64,000 nucleotides of DNA from JALHFZ01 sp963674625 (GCA_963674625.2 CAXXXO010000004.1:1116001-1180000); one strand, 5' to 3'. Counted from the first letter of the stretch, positions 51,726 to 61,404 are shown. Notes: generated by a model not told the origin, from the sequence alone. Numbers and translations: made by a program.

Positions 51726-52877
51726 GTGTCCCGGGATATTTACAAGGAACTCGGAATTCGTACGGTCATTAACGCAGCGGGAACCTATACCATGGTGGGA
51801 GGCTCCCGGATGAGCGAAGAGACCATCTCCGCCATGGCGTCTGCGGCCCGAAGCCATGTGGTCATCAAGGAGCTGCAGAAGAAGGTCCATGAGCGGCTCG
51901 CCTGCCTCACCCGCAACGAGGCGGCCTTCGTGACGAACGGCGCCGCGTGTGCACTGCATATCGCAGGGGCGGCCTGCATCGCCCGCAGATGGGGGCGCCC
52001 CCATTCCGCCCTTTCCTCCGGTCAGATCGCAAAGAGCGAGATCATCGTCCACCGGGCCCACCGGAACCCCTACGACTGGTCCCTCCGGCTGCTGAACGCC
52101 ACCCTCGTGGAGATCGGCTTTCCGAACATGATCCTTCCCACGGTGGAGGACGACCTGGAGTACGCCATCACGGAGAACACTGCGGCCATCTTCTATTTCT
52201 TCATGCCCCCCGGAGGATGGGCGGCCCGGGGCGCTCTCGGCCTTGAAGAGACCATCGCCGTGGCTTCCCGGCACGGCATTCCGGTGGTGGTGGACGCGGC
52301 GGCCCAGGTTCCTCCCGCGGAAAACCTGTGGAAGATCACCGGCATGGGTGCTGATGCCTGCATCTTCAGCGGGGGCAAAGACCTTCGGGGACCCCAGGCA
52401 AGCGGTCTGATGGTTGGGAAGAAAGACCTCTTCTCGTGGATTGAAAAGACGGCCTTCCCGACCTACGGCGTGGGGCGGATGTTCAAGCTCGGCAGGGAGG
52501 AGATCGTGGGTCTCCTGGCCGCTGTTGAGCAGTACGTCGCAGCGGACGGCGAAGATCGCCTTCTTTGGGCGGAGGACCGCATCGCCTCCGCGGCGGCGGC
52601 CTTTGAGAAGAGCACCATGGTATCGGTGCACAGGCTCTACCCCAACGAGGCGGGACAGCCCTTCCCCCAGATGAAAATCTCCTTCGCCCGCCCCGGATGC
52701 GCCCCAGAGGTCCTGCGCCTCCTCCGGGAGGGAGACCCCTCCATCTTCACCATGGCCGCCGACGACGAATCGGTCTTCGTGAACCCCATGACCCTGCGGA
52801 ACGATGAGATCGACGCCGTAGTGAAAAGGGCAGGGGAGATCGGGGAAATTTTCGAGAAAGACCGAAGGAAAGCGTGA
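51726..52877 (+). CDS. SelA-like PLP enzyme (DgaE/EF_0838 group), copy 2
   Basis: A 383-residue homologue of the previous gene with PLP Asp in VVVDAAAQVPP (190) and Lys in FSGGKDLRGPQ (218). It is GC-rich like the bulk chromosome, in contrast to copy 1, so the two copies have different histories. Its end overlaps the region before an amidohydrolase gene. The combination of SelA-like enzyme plus amidohydrolase is the same as in the EF_0837/EF_0838 pair of Enterococcus. The GTG start at 51726 has only a weak ribosome-binding site. Confidence 0.82.
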   Translation: MSRDIYKELGIRTVINAAGTYTMVGGSRMSEETISAMASAARSHVVIKELQKKVHERLACLTRNEAAFVTNGAACALHIAGAACIARRWGRPHSALSSGQIAKSEIIVHRAHRNPYDWSLRLLNATLVEIGFPNMILPTVEDDLEYAITENTAAIFYFFMPPGGWAARGALGLEETIAVASRHGIPVVVDAAAQVPPAENLWKITGMGADACIFSGGKDLRGPQASGLMVGKKDLFSWIEKTAFPTYGVGRMFKLGREEIVGLLAAVEQYVAADGEDRLLWAEDRIASAAAAFEKSTMVSVHRLYPNEAGQPFPQMKISFARPGCAPEVLRLLREGDPSIFTMAADDESVFVNPMTLRNDEIDAVVKRAGEIGEIFEKDRRKA

Positions 52878-52891
52878 AAGGAGAAGCGGCG

Positions 52892-54157
52892 ATGGAAAGA
52901 ATGAAAATTGAGGGAGAGAAAAATTTTCTTCCCCCGGAAGGATTCACCCTCATAAAGGGCGGACGGCTGCTTGACCCGGCAGGCGGACTTGACGAAGAGG
53001 GGGATCTTGCCCTCTTTGACGGCAGAATTGAGGGGGTCGGAAAAAACCTTCCGGAAAAAAATGCGGCTAAGATCATCGATGCCTCGGGACTTCTGGTCAC
53101 CCCGGGCCTCGTGGACCTCCACACCCACCTCTTCGCCACGGCGGGGAACCCCGACGCCTGGGCGGGGGAGAACAGCGTCTTCCCCGACGGGTTCAGCTTC
53201 CGCAGCGGCATCACCACCATGGTGGACGCGGGCAGCGCGGGATGGCGGAACTTCGACCTCTTCCGGGTGACGGTGATCGACCGGGCGAAGACCCGGGTCT
53301 TTGCCTTCGTGAACATCGCAAGCTACGGCATGATCAACGACATCATCGAGCAGCACGCCCCCGATTTCGACCCGTATAAAGTGGCTGAGAAGGCTAAGAA
53401 GCATACCGACGTCATTGTGGGCATCAAAAGCGCCCACTACTGGAACCCGGGATGGGAATCGGTGGCGAAGGCCGTCGAGGCGGGGGAGCGGTCGGGTCTG
53501 CCCGTCATGGTGGACTTCGGCTATTTCAAAAAGGAGCGCCCCTACTGGAAGCTCCTCCTCGAGAAGCTGCGCCCCGCCGACATCACCACCCACTGCTTCC
53601 GGGGGCCCGTCCCCGTAGCCGACGAAAAGGGCAATCTCTATGCCTATCTTTCCGAGGCCAGGAAGCGGGGAATCCTCTTCGACCTGGGCCACGGAGGGGG
53701 CAGTTTTCTCTTCCGCAATGCCGTACCGGCCTTTCGGTCGGGGTTCTACCCTGATACGGTCTCATCGGACCTCCACGTCCAGAGCATGAACGGGGCAATG
53801 ATGGATCTTCCCACGACCATGTCGAAGTGTCTCGCCCTCGGCATGCCCCTGGGGGAGGTTGTAAAAGCGGCCACGTCCCGGCCGGCGGAGATCATCGGGC
53901 ATCCCGAACTCGGCCGCCTCGCCCCCGGCTCTCCCGCCGACATTGCCCTGTGGACTCTCCGGGAGGGGAACTTCGGCTTCAAGGATTCCTTCGGAGGACG
54001 CCTCACGGGAAATCTGCGCCTCGAATGCGAAATGACCTTCCTGAACGGCGAGGTCCTGTGGGACCTCAACGCCAGAGATGCCGTCCCGTACTCGGCCCTT
54101 CCTCCGGATGCAGGGATACGGGAGGGGGAGTGTGTTGTTCTGCCAGAGAACATTTAA
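52892..54157 (+). CDS. Amidohydrolase/deacetylase (EF_0837-like)
   Basis: Metal-dependent hydrolase of 421 aa in the dihydroorotase/adenine deaminase superfamily. It shows VTPGLVDLHTHLF (first His pair), the metal-bridging region around SAHYWNPGWE, THCFRG and DLGHGGGSF (His ligands), and DTVSSDLH (catalytic Asp). The ATG at 52892 follows AAAGGAGA. It lies 14 bases after the SelA-like gene, so the two probably act in sequence, deacetylation then deamination or the reverse. Confidence 0.85.
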   Translation: MERMKIEGEKNFLPPEGFTLIKGGRLLDPAGGLDEEGDLALFDGRIEGVGKNLPEKNAAKIIDASGLLVTPGLVDLHTHLFATAGNPDAWAGENSVFPDGFSFRSGITTMVDAGSAGWRNFDLFRVTVIDRAKTRVFAFVNIASYGMINDIIEQHAPDFDPYKVAEKAKKHTDVIVGIKSAHYWNPGWESVAKAVEAGERSGLPVMVDFGYFKKERPYWKLLLEKLRPADITTHCFRGPVPVADEKGNLYAYLSEARKRGILFDLGHGGGSFLFRNAVPAFRSGFYPDTVSSDLHVQSMNGAMMDLPTTMSKCLALGMPLGEVVKAATSRPAEIIGHPELGRLAPGSPADIALWTLREGNFGFKDSFGGRLTGNLRLECEMTFLNGEVLWDLNARDAVPYSALPPDAGIREGECVVLPENI

Positions 54158-54232
54158 TTCTTGCGATGAATCCAAAAATACTTTTTGGGGGATTGCTGAA
54201 AAATATTTTTACAAAAAGAGGAGGCTCCGTGG

Positions 54233-55834
54233 ATGTTCGATCTGCTTTTGAAAAATGCAAGAATCTACGATGGATTGGGAAGCCCGTGGTTTAAAGGGGA
54301 TGTGGCGATCAAAGACGAAAAAATTGCTGCTGTCGGAAAAATTGCAGAAGAACAAGCCGGCCGGACAATTGATATATCTGGGAAAGCATTATCTCCGGGA
54401 TTCGTCGATACGCATACTCACTCGGACAGAACCGCTCTTTTCGTCAATAATCCTGACGCGAAAATTCTTCAGGGCGTTACAACAGAAGTGGCAGGAAACT
54501 GCGGACAATCTGTTGCGCCTCTTTCCGATGAGTATATGGATCAACTCAAGCATTATCTTTCTCCTTATCTGCCTGAAAACGTGCACGTCCTATGGGACTG
54601 GAAAAGTACCGGGCAAATGATGAACCGATTCGACTCTCAGGGACATATAACAGACCTTGTTTTCCTGGTCGGCCATGGAACGGTCCGCATGGCCGTCATG
54701 GGTGCCGAGTCCCGCCCCTGCACTGAAGACGAGCTTCAGAAAATGAAGAACTATGTGGCGGAGGCTATGGAGAGCGGCTGTGCAGGAATTTCAACGGGAT
54801 TGATTTTCCCTCCGGGATGTTACGCGCAAAAAGAGGAGATAATTGAACTCTGCAAGGTAGTGGCAAGGTATAATGGAATATATTGCGCCCATATCCGCGG
54901 AGAGGCGGGTTCTCTTCTGGATGCTTTTCAAGAGGCTATAGACATCGCCGAGAAAAGCGGCTGCGCCCTTCAAATATCTCATCATAAGGTCATGCGGCGC
55001 TTCAGGGGGTGGTCGGAAAAAACCTTTGGAATGATGGAAGATTTCAGAAAGAGGGGCGGAGACGTAACCTGTGATGCCTACCCGTACCCCGCCGGATCAA
55101 ATAACGGAACCTCACTTCTTCCTCAGTGGACAAACGCCGGAGGTGTTCCCAGCCTTCTGAACCGGCTGCGGGACCCTCAGACCAGAGAAAAAATCAAAGC
55201 GGATTTTAAAATCGATCTTCCGGGTTGGGATAATCATGCAAAAGATACCGGTTGGGATCGGATTTTGATAGGATCCGTAAAAAAAGATAACTCTTTGGTC
55301 GGCAAAACCTTTGCAGAGATCGCCAAAGAACGAAATATGAACCCTGAAGATACGTATATGGATATCATCCTGTCCGAGGAAGCAGGAGCCACTATCGTGA
55401 TTCTCTCTCATTCCGAAGAGGATATGGAAAATATTTTACGCCACCCTCTGACGATGATAGGCTCCGATTCTTTGCCGACTTCAATTGAAGGACCTCTTGC
55501 CGTAGGAAACCCCCATCCGAGGAGTTTCGGCTGCTATCCGAGAGTTCTTGGAGTTTATGCCCGGGAGAAGAAAATTTTTTCCATGGAAGAAGCGATCAGA
55601 AAATGTACAGGCATGCCTGCTTCCCGTTTTCGCCTTTTTGACAGAGGGGTTGTTCGGGAAGGTCTGCGGGCGGATCTTGTCGTTTTTGATCCCGACACTA
55701 TAAAAGACAACGCAGAATACAGAAATTCAAGAAAGTTGTCCACTGGGATCGATTTTGTGATAAAAAACGGAAGAATCATTGTATCGAACGGCCATGTTAC
55801 CGGTCCCATTCTTGGAAAAAGCGTGAGACTTTAG
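54233..55834 (+). CDS. N-acyl-D-amino-acid deacylase (D-aminoacylase)
   Basis: Zinc hydrolase (533 aa) releasing free D-amino acids from their N-acyl forms. It shows the amidohydrolase opening PGFVDTHTHSDRT, GVTTEVAGNCGQS (with the metal Cys of D-aminoacylases), the HIRGEAGSLLDAFQEAIDIA region, QISHHKVM and GSDSLPT. Length and order match the family. The gene starts an AT-rich stretch that runs into the Dpp-type transporter genes, likely its uptake system. GAGGAGGCTCC precedes the ATG. Confidence 0.9.
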   Translation: MFDLLLKNARIYDGLGSPWFKGDVAIKDEKIAAVGKIAEEQAGRTIDISGKALSPGFVDTHTHSDRTALFVNNPDAKILQGVTTEVAGNCGQSVAPLSDEYMDQLKHYLSPYLPENVHVLWDWKSTGQMMNRFDSQGHITDLVFLVGHGTVRMAVMGAESRPCTEDELQKMKNYVAEAMESGCAGISTGLIFPPGCYAQKEEIIELCKVVARYNGIYCAHIRGEAGSLLDAFQEAIDIAEKSGCALQISHHKVMRRFRGWSEKTFGMMEDFRKRGGDVTCDAYPYPAGSNNGTSLLPQWTNAGGVPSLLNRLRDPQTREKIKADFKIDLPGWDNHAKDTGWDRILIGSVKKDNSLVGKTFAEIAKERNMNPEDTYMDIILSEEAGATIVILSHSEEDMENILRHPLTMIGSDSLPTSIEGPLAVGNPHPRSFGCYPRVLGVYAREKKIFSMEEAIRKCTGMPASRFRLFDRGVVREGLRADLVVFDPDTIKDNAEYRNSRKLSTGIDFVIKNGRIIVSNGHVTGPILGKSVRL

Positions 55835-55956
55835 ATAGGGAGAAAAGCATCTCAGCAGGAAGGGGGAAAAAGAGCCGAGTGAGGGATCTATCCGTTGAAT
55901 GAAGCTGCGAACCAAAACCGGGAAATACCTACGGAATATGAAAGGAGTGTTCTAGC

Positions 55957-57513
55957 ATGAAAAGCACCGTGAAAATTCTCTGCCTGTTTACTTTGGTCCT
56001 CTGTCTCCTCATATCGGGAGAGACCGGAGCCCTCGCTTCAGGAGGAACTCTTCGGGTTGCGGTTATTGACGAAGCTCCTTCCCTTGACCAGCAGGTCATA
56101 ACAGCCGACCTGACCACAATGATAGCGATGCACATATTTGAAGGGCTCTATACCTTCGATTCGAAGTACTCCCCGGTGCCTATGCTCGTAAAAGAAGAAG
56201 AAGTGAAAGACGGTGGAAAAAATATCGTTCTTCATTTGCGGGAAGGTGTCAAGTTTCATAACGGAAAAGAAATGACGGCCGATGACGTGTACGCGTCTTT
56301 GGACCGGTGGAGGAAATTCGGTTCCAGAGGTCCGGTTCTTTTTAACAATATCGAAAAGATGGAGACAACAGGAAAATATGAAATAACCCTGCTTTTCAAA
56401 CAACCTTTTGCCCCGTGGAAAAACCTCTTTGCTTTCATGAACGGAGGCCCCGCAATTTATCCGAAGGAAGTTGCGGAAAAGGCTGACAAAAAACCAATTC
56501 CCGAGACTGAGTATATTGGAACCGGACCCTACAAATTCGTCGAGCGAAATCCCAGCCGCTATATTAAACTTGTCCGATTTGACGAGTATGTTTCCAGGAC
56601 AGAGCCGATGGACGGATATGCGGGGAAAAAAGAAGCTCTTTTTGATGAAATACGGTTTATTCCTGTACCGGACGACTCGACAAGAGTGAACGGCGTCAAG
56701 GCCGGGGACTATGATTACGGCGAGAGGATCGCAGGTGACCTTTACGATACTCTGAAGGATGATCCCTCTCTGGTTGTGACCGTACAGCAGGGGGGAAGTC
56801 AGGGACTGGTATTTTTCAATTCAAAGGATGGTCTGCTGAAAGATAACTATAAGCTTCGACAGGCTATCATGACGGCAGTGGATATGGAAGCTGTTCTGAA
56901 GGCTGCTGTGGGTCCTGCTGCTCTTTGGAAAAAAAGCGGATCGATTATGCCTGAAGGAACACCATGGTATTCAACTGCAGGAATTGATAAATACAGTCTC
57001 GGAAACGCCGAAAAAGCTATGGCTCTTGCAAAAGAAGCGGGTTATAAGGGAGAAAAGCTGACCTACATGGCGACCACTTCCTACAAGGTCCACTATGACA
57101 GTTCCCTCGTCATTACGGAACAGCTCAAAAAAGCCGGTTTCAATATCGACTTCCAGATATACGACTGGGCTACCCTCGTCTCAAAAAGAGTCGATCCGAC
57201 CCAATGGGATATGTTCTTTACATATCATGGATTTGTACCGGATCCGATACTCTATACTTTCATGAGTGAGGCTTACCCAGGATGGTGGACTACTCCGGAG
57301 AAAAAAGAGCTCGCTGCAAAATTTGCCGTCACGCTCGATGAGAAAGAAAGAAAGAACATTTGGGACCAGATTCAGAAACTTGTCTATGAGCAGGTTCCCA
57401 TTATGAGGACAGGAGATAACTATATCTATGATATTTATTCTCCGAAATTAATGGGGCTCAAGGATACCGCATTGATATGGGCTCGTTTCTGGGGGGTTAG
57501 CTTTAAGAAGTAG
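55957..57513 (+). CDS. Peptide-type ABC transporter, substrate-binding protein (family 5)
   Basis: Extracytoplasmic receptor of 518 aa. A signal peptide ends near ALASGG. The family-5 signature appears in VLHLREGVKFHNGKEMTADDVYAS, shown here by FHNGKEMTADDV. The protein is the first gene of a five-gene importer (receptor, two permeases, two ATPases). It sits next to D-aminoacylase, so acyl-D-amino acids or D-residue peptides are plausible ligands. AAAGGAG precedes the ATG. Confidence 0.92.
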   Translation: MKSTVKILCLFTLVLCLLISGETGALASGGTLRVAVIDEAPSLDQQVITADLTTMIAMHIFEGLYTFDSKYSPVPMLVKEEEVKDGGKNIVLHLREGVKFHNGKEMTADDVYASLDRWRKFGSRGPVLFNNIEKMETTGKYEITLLFKQPFAPWKNLFAFMNGGPAIYPKEVAEKADKKPIPETEYIGTGPYKFVERNPSRYIKLVRFDEYVSRTEPMDGYAGKKEALFDEIRFIPVPDDSTRVNGVKAGDYDYGERIAGDLYDTLKDDPSLVVTVQQGGSQGLVFFNSKDGLLKDNYKLRQAIMTAVDMEAVLKAAVGPAALWKKSGSIMPEGTPWYSTAGIDKYSLGNAEKAMALAKEAGYKGEKLTYMATTSYKVHYDSSLVITEQLKKAGFNIDFQIYDWATLVSKRVDPTQWDMFFTYHGFVPDPILYTFMSEAYPGWWTTPEKKELAAKFAVTLDEKERKNIWDQIQKLVYEQVPIMRTGDNYIYDIYSPKLMGLKDTALIWARFWGVSFKK

Positions 57514-57530
57514 GAGGATTTTCCCAAAAT

Positions 57531-57564
57531 AAAGAGAAGGGGGAGCTTTTTCTCCCTTCTCTTT
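57531..57564 (+). promoter_or_regulatory. Intercistronic hairpin after the binding-protein gene
   Basis: Stem AAAGAGAAGGG (57531-57541) and CCCTTCTCTTT (57554-57564), 12-base loop. Only a short T run ends it, so partial termination or mRNA protection is more likely than full termination. Confidence 0.65.
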
Positions 57565-57583
57565 TACGAAAGGAGGGGGTTGC

Positions 57584-58531
57584 TTGTTTTCTTATATCGT
57601 CAGGCGAATAGCGAGTATGATCCCGTCTCTTCTGCTCGCGTCCATAATAGTATTCTCATTTATTCATTTGATTCCGGGAGATCCCGCAAGAGTTATGCTG
57701 GGAGATCAGGCAACTCCCGAACAGGTGGAAATACTTCGCGAGAGCATGGGTCTGAATCGTCCGCTCGTTATCCAATATACCCGATGGATTGGAGGAGTAT
57801 TGAGAGGGGATTTCGGGACATCGATTTTTTTTCATCAGCCTGTACTGGGAATCATTCTTGACCGTGCCGAAACAAGTGTGCTCATCGCAGTGCTTTCGAT
57901 GATACTGATTATTTTGATCGGTGTTCCTATCGGGATATTGTCTGCGGTCAGATACAATAGCTGGCTTGACCAGTTTTTTTCAGGTCTTTCCATGTTTTTT
58001 GCCTCGATTCCAACATTCTGGCTCGGACTGAACCTCATGATCCTTTTTTCTGTTGTGCTTGGATGGCTCCCCTCCTCAGGCTTTCCGTCCATTATCGAAT
58101 CGGGAGACTGGATGAATCTGCGATATCTGATTTTACCCTGCATTACCCTCGCCGCTCCTAATTCGGCCCTTATCATCCGTCTTACAAGATCAAGCATGCT
58201 GGATATTTCAAATGCTGATTACGTAAAAACTGCTCGTGCCAAAGGATTATCCGAAAGAGCGGTAAATATTCGGCATATTTTTCGAAATTCCCTTATTTCA
58301 GTAGTTTCAGCTCTGGGTTTCACTTTCATCGGACTGGTTTCAAAAACTGTCGTCACTGAAACCGTTTTTTCTCTTCCGGGCATCGGACGACTCGTGGTGG
58401 AATCAGTTTTGAGAAGAGACTATCCGACGATACAGGGAATTATCCTGATTATCGCTTTCGTCTATATGATTATCAATCTGATCGTGGATTTATCTTATGC
58501 AATCCTTGATCCGCGAATCCGGTACAGTTAG
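57584..58531 (+). CDS. Peptide ABC transporter permease (DppB type)
   Basis: Inner-membrane subunit, 315 aa, six helices. N terminus FSYIVRRIASMIPSLL, motif HLIPGDPARVMLG and the EAA loop (DYVKTARAKGLSERAV) identify the DppB/OppB type. The TTG start has AGGAGGGGG just upstream. It is AT-rich throughout. Confidence 0.93.
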   Translation: MFSYIVRRIASMIPSLLLASIIVFSFIHLIPGDPARVMLGDQATPEQVEILRESMGLNRPLVIQYTRWIGGVLRGDFGTSIFFHQPVLGIILDRAETSVLIAVLSMILIILIGVPIGILSAVRYNSWLDQFFSGLSMFFASIPTFWLGLNLMILFSVVLGWLPSSGFPSIIESGDWMNLRYLILPCITLAAPNSALIIRLTRSSMLDISNADYVKTARAKGLSERAVNIRHIFRNSLISVVSALGFTFIGLVSKTVVTETVFSLPGIGRLVVESVLRRDYPTIQGIILIIAFVYMIINLIVDLSYAILDPRIRYS

Positions 58532-58542
58532 GGGCCATCCAG

Positions 58543-59382
58543 ATGAAATTCATCTCGATTTTCTATAAACGAAAGATTGCATTTGCAGGCCTGATCATTA
58601 TCTCCATAATGATTATCTTTGCCATATTTGCTCCTTTGATCGCACCTTACGATCCTCAGGGAATGAATCCCATGGATAAGCTTCGTCCTCCGGAGGCAAA
58701 ACATCTTTTCGGCACTGATAACTTCGGCAGAGATATCTTCAGCAGAGCCGTCTACGGTGCCAGAACGAGCTTGATCGGTTCGGCAGGTGTCATTGTATTC
58801 TCCATGTCCTTTGGTGTCCTTATCGGAGTAGCCTCAGGCTATTTCAGAAGGATCGAGCCCTACCTCATGCGGCTCATCGATGTCCTCATGGCATTTCCGT
58901 CTCTTCTGCTGGCCCTGGTGCTCGTCTCCATTCTCGGGAGGGGGATGGTCAATGTCATCCTGGCTGTGGGCGCCACCTATCTCACCCGGACCACCCGGAT
59001 CGTCTACGGCCTGACCCTGAAGCTGCGGGAGGAACCCTACATCGAGGCGGCCATCTCCGCAGGGGTGCGGCGGACCGACATCATATTCCGGCACATTCTC
59101 CCCAACATGATGTCTCCTCTCATCGTCCAGGCCACCTTCACCTTCGCCTTCTCCCTCCTCGACATGGCGGCCCTCGACTTCCTCGGCCTCGGCATCCCAC
59201 CCTCAATTCCCAGCTGGGGGAACATGCTGAGCGAGGGGCGGATGTACCTAACCCGGGCTCCCTGGCTGCTCATATTTCCGGGAGCGTGCATTGTCCTCAC
59301 GGTCCTCTCCTTCAACCTCGCCGGAGACGTGCTCCGGGACCGGCTCGATCCCCATTTCCGCCGGGACATCGAGGGGGTGTAG
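58543..59382 (+). CDS. Peptide ABC transporter permease (DppC type)
   Basis: The second permease, 279 aa, with LAPYDPQGMNP-like APYDPQGMNP, HLFGTDNFGRDIFSRAVYGARTSL (DppC hallmark GTDNFGRD) and the EAA loop YIEAAISAGVRRTDI. The first 300 bases are AT-rich with codons such as ATA and AAA, while from about 58850 the sequence becomes GC-rich and stays so to the end. The reading frame is intact across the change, as expected for homologous recombination inside the gene. Confidence 0.93.
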   Translation: MKFISIFYKRKIAFAGLIIISIMIIFAIFAPLIAPYDPQGMNPMDKLRPPEAKHLFGTDNFGRDIFSRAVYGARTSLIGSAGVIVFSMSFGVLIGVASGYFRRIEPYLMRLIDVLMAFPSLLLALVLVSILGRGMVNVILAVGATYLTRTTRIVYGLTLKLREEPYIEAAISAGVRRTDIIFRHILPNMMSPLIVQATFTFAFSLLDMAALDFLGLGIPPSIPSWGNMLSEGRMYLTRAPWLLIFPGACIVLTVLSFNLAGDVLRDRLDPHFRRDIEGV

Positions 59383-59384
59383 GG

Positions 59385-60401
59385 ATGGCGGATGACAAGG
59401 GCGCGCCCCTTCTTTCCATAGAGGACCTTCGGGTGAGCTTTCCCTCTCCTGCCGGGGATATCTACCCTGTGGATGGATTGAACCTGCATATTGCGAGAGG
59501 AGAGACCCTCGGACTTGTCGGGGAGTCGGGAAGCGGAAAATCCATGACCTCCCTCGCGGTAATGGGGCTTATCCCCCGTCCCCATGGAAAGATTGTCTCG
59601 GGAAGAATTTTTTTCAAAAATAGAAACCTCGTCACTCTGAAAAATGAAGAAATGATGAAAATTCGGGGGAAGGACATCTCCATGATCTTCCAGGAGCCCA
59701 TGACCTCTTTAAACCCAGTATATACTGTGGGAAGACAGATTGTTGAGGGGATTCTTGCCCATGGCGCGATGTCGAAACGGAAAGCCCGTGAGCGGGCTGT
59801 GGAAATGTTAACAAAAGTAGGAATTCCGGGACCTGAAAAGCGAGTGGACGCCTATCCGCATCTTCTAAGCGGCGGAATGCGCCAGCGGGTGATGATCGCC
59901 ATGGCCCTTTCGCTGAACCCCGAGCTGCTCATCGCCGACGAACCCACCACGGCTCTCGACGTCACCATCCAGGCCCAGATCCTCGAGCTCATGGAGGGTC
60001 TGAAAAAAGAGCGGACCATGTCCATTCTTCTCATCACCCATAACCTGGGGATCGTTGCCGAATCGGCTCAAAGAGTGGCGGTGATGTACGCCGGGCGCAT
60101 TCTCGAACTCGCACCGACGGTCGACCTCTTCCGCTCCACCCTGCACCCCTACACCCTCGGCCTCCTCCAGTCCATCCCGCGGATGGAGGGTCGGGTGAAG
60201 CAGCTCAAGGCAATCCCCGGAATGGTCCCAACCCTCGACTCCCTTCCTCCCGGGTGCAAGTTCAGCAACCGCTGCTCCCTGGCGGAGGACGCCTGCCGGG
60301 CGGCAGAACCTCTTCTGCTGGAGGCTCAGCCGGGACATTTCGTCCGCTGCCGCCGGTGGCAGGAAGTCGCTGCCCTGACTGAAGGGAGGCGAAAGGCATG
60401 A
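59385..60401 (+). CDS. Peptide ABC transporter ATP-binding protein (DppD type)
   Basis: ATPase of 338 aa with Walker A GESGSGKSM, signature LSGGMRQR, Walker B LLIADEPTTALD and the C-terminal oligopeptide domain Cys pattern (CKFSNRC, then C and C). The ATG at 59385 follows GAGGGGGTG; the frame extends upstream only over the end of dppC. Roughly 59450-59870 is AT-richer than both ends of the gene, a second internal composition switch. Confidence 0.93.
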   Translation: MADDKGAPLLSIEDLRVSFPSPAGDIYPVDGLNLHIARGETLGLVGESGSGKSMTSLAVMGLIPRPHGKIVSGRIFFKNRNLVTLKNEEMMKIRGKDISMIFQEPMTSLNPVYTVGRQIVEGILAHGAMSKRKARERAVEMLTKVGIPGPEKRVDAYPHLLSGGMRQRVMIAMALSLNPELLIADEPTTALDVTIQAQILELMEGLKKERTMSILLITHNLGIVAESAQRVAVMYAGRILELAPTVDLFRSTLHPYTLGLLQSIPRMEGRVKQLKAIPGMVPTLDSLPPGCKFSNRCSLAEDACRAAEPLLLEAQPGHFVRCRRWQEVAALTEGRRKA

Positions 60402-61369
60402 CCGGCCACCTACTCGACGTCCGGAACCTGAAAAAGTATTTTCCCGTCCGCTCGGGGGTTCTGCAGAAAGTTTCGGGGCATGTCAAGGCCGTGGACGGCG
60501 TGACCTTCTTTCTGGACAAGGGAGAGACCCTCGGCCTCGTGGGGGAATCGGGGTGCGGAAAATCCACCACCGGTCGCGCAGTCCTTCGGCTCCTTCCCGT
60601 GACGGAGGGGGATGTCTTCTTCCACGGGCGGAATCTGCTCGCCCTCTCCGGAGAAAATCTCCGCCGGGCCCGTCGGGAGTTCCAGATGGTCTTTCAGGAC
60701 CCTTTCGCCTCCCTCGATCCCCGGATGACCGTGGCCCAGCTGGTGGGAGAGCCCCTCGAAGCCCACGGGCTGGCGGCCACCGTGGGAGAGCGGAACGACA
60801 AGGTGGCGGCGATTCTCGAGGAAGTGGGTCTTGACTCCTCCTATCTCCACCGGTACGCCTTTGAGTTCAGCGGAGGACAGCGGCAGCGGATAGGCATCGC
60901 CAGGGCACTGGTGCTCAATCCCGCCCTTGTGGTGGCCGACGAGCCCGTATCGGCCCTGGACGTCTCCATACAGGCACAGGTCATCAACCTGCTCGTGGAG
61001 CTGCGGGAGAAGTACGCCCTGACCTATCTCTTCATCGCCCACGACCTCAGCGTGGTGAAGCACATAAGCGACCGGGTGGCGGTCATGTATCTCGGCCGGA
61101 TCGTGGAGATCACAAAGACGGACGCCCTTTTCCGGGATCCCCTCCACCCCTATACCCAGGCCCTTCTCTCGGCAGCCCCGGTTCCGGAGCCGGGAAAAAA
61201 GGAGCAGCGGATCGTGCTCGGCGGAGACGTTCCCAGTCCGCTGAACCCGCCGTCGGGGTGTCCCTTTCACCCACGGTGCTTCCGGGTGATGGACCGGTGC
61301 AGCCGGGACGTGCCCCATCTGCAGAAGCGCGGAGAGGGACATTTTGTCTCCTGCCATCTCTACGACTGA
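60398..61369 (+). CDS. Peptide ABC transporter ATP-binding protein (DppF type)
   Basis: The second ATPase, 323 aa, with Walker A GESGCGKST, signature FSGGQRQR, Walker B VVADEPVSALD and the C-terminal CPFHPRC motif. Its start overlaps the dppD stop (ATGA). It is GC-rich along its length. It completes the receptor-permease-permease-ATPase-ATPase importer. Confidence 0.95.
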   Translation: MTGHLLDVRNLKKYFPVRSGVLQKVSGHVKAVDGVTFFLDKGETLGLVGESGCGKSTTGRAVLRLLPVTEGDVFFHGRNLLALSGENLRRARREFQMVFQDPFASLDPRMTVAQLVGEPLEAHGLAATVGERNDKVAAILEEVGLDSSYLHRYAFEFSGGQRQRIGIARALVLNPALVVADEPVSALDVSIQAQVINLLVELREKYALTYLFIAHDLSVVKHISDRVAVMYLGRIVEITKTDALFRDPLHPYTQALLSAAPVPEPGKKEQRIVLGGDVPSPLNPPSGCPFHPRCFRVMDRCSRDVPHLQKRGEGHFVSCHLYD

Positions 61370-61404
61370 AAAATGCACCTATCATATCGAAGGAGGAAAA
61401 AACA

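Noticed and set aside
50506..52877. The SelA-like genes as the selenocysteine synthase needed for the peroxiredoxin
   Set aside because: They are shorter than SelA, lack its N-terminal tRNA-binding part, and sit in a catabolic context with deacylases and an aldolase-type partner.
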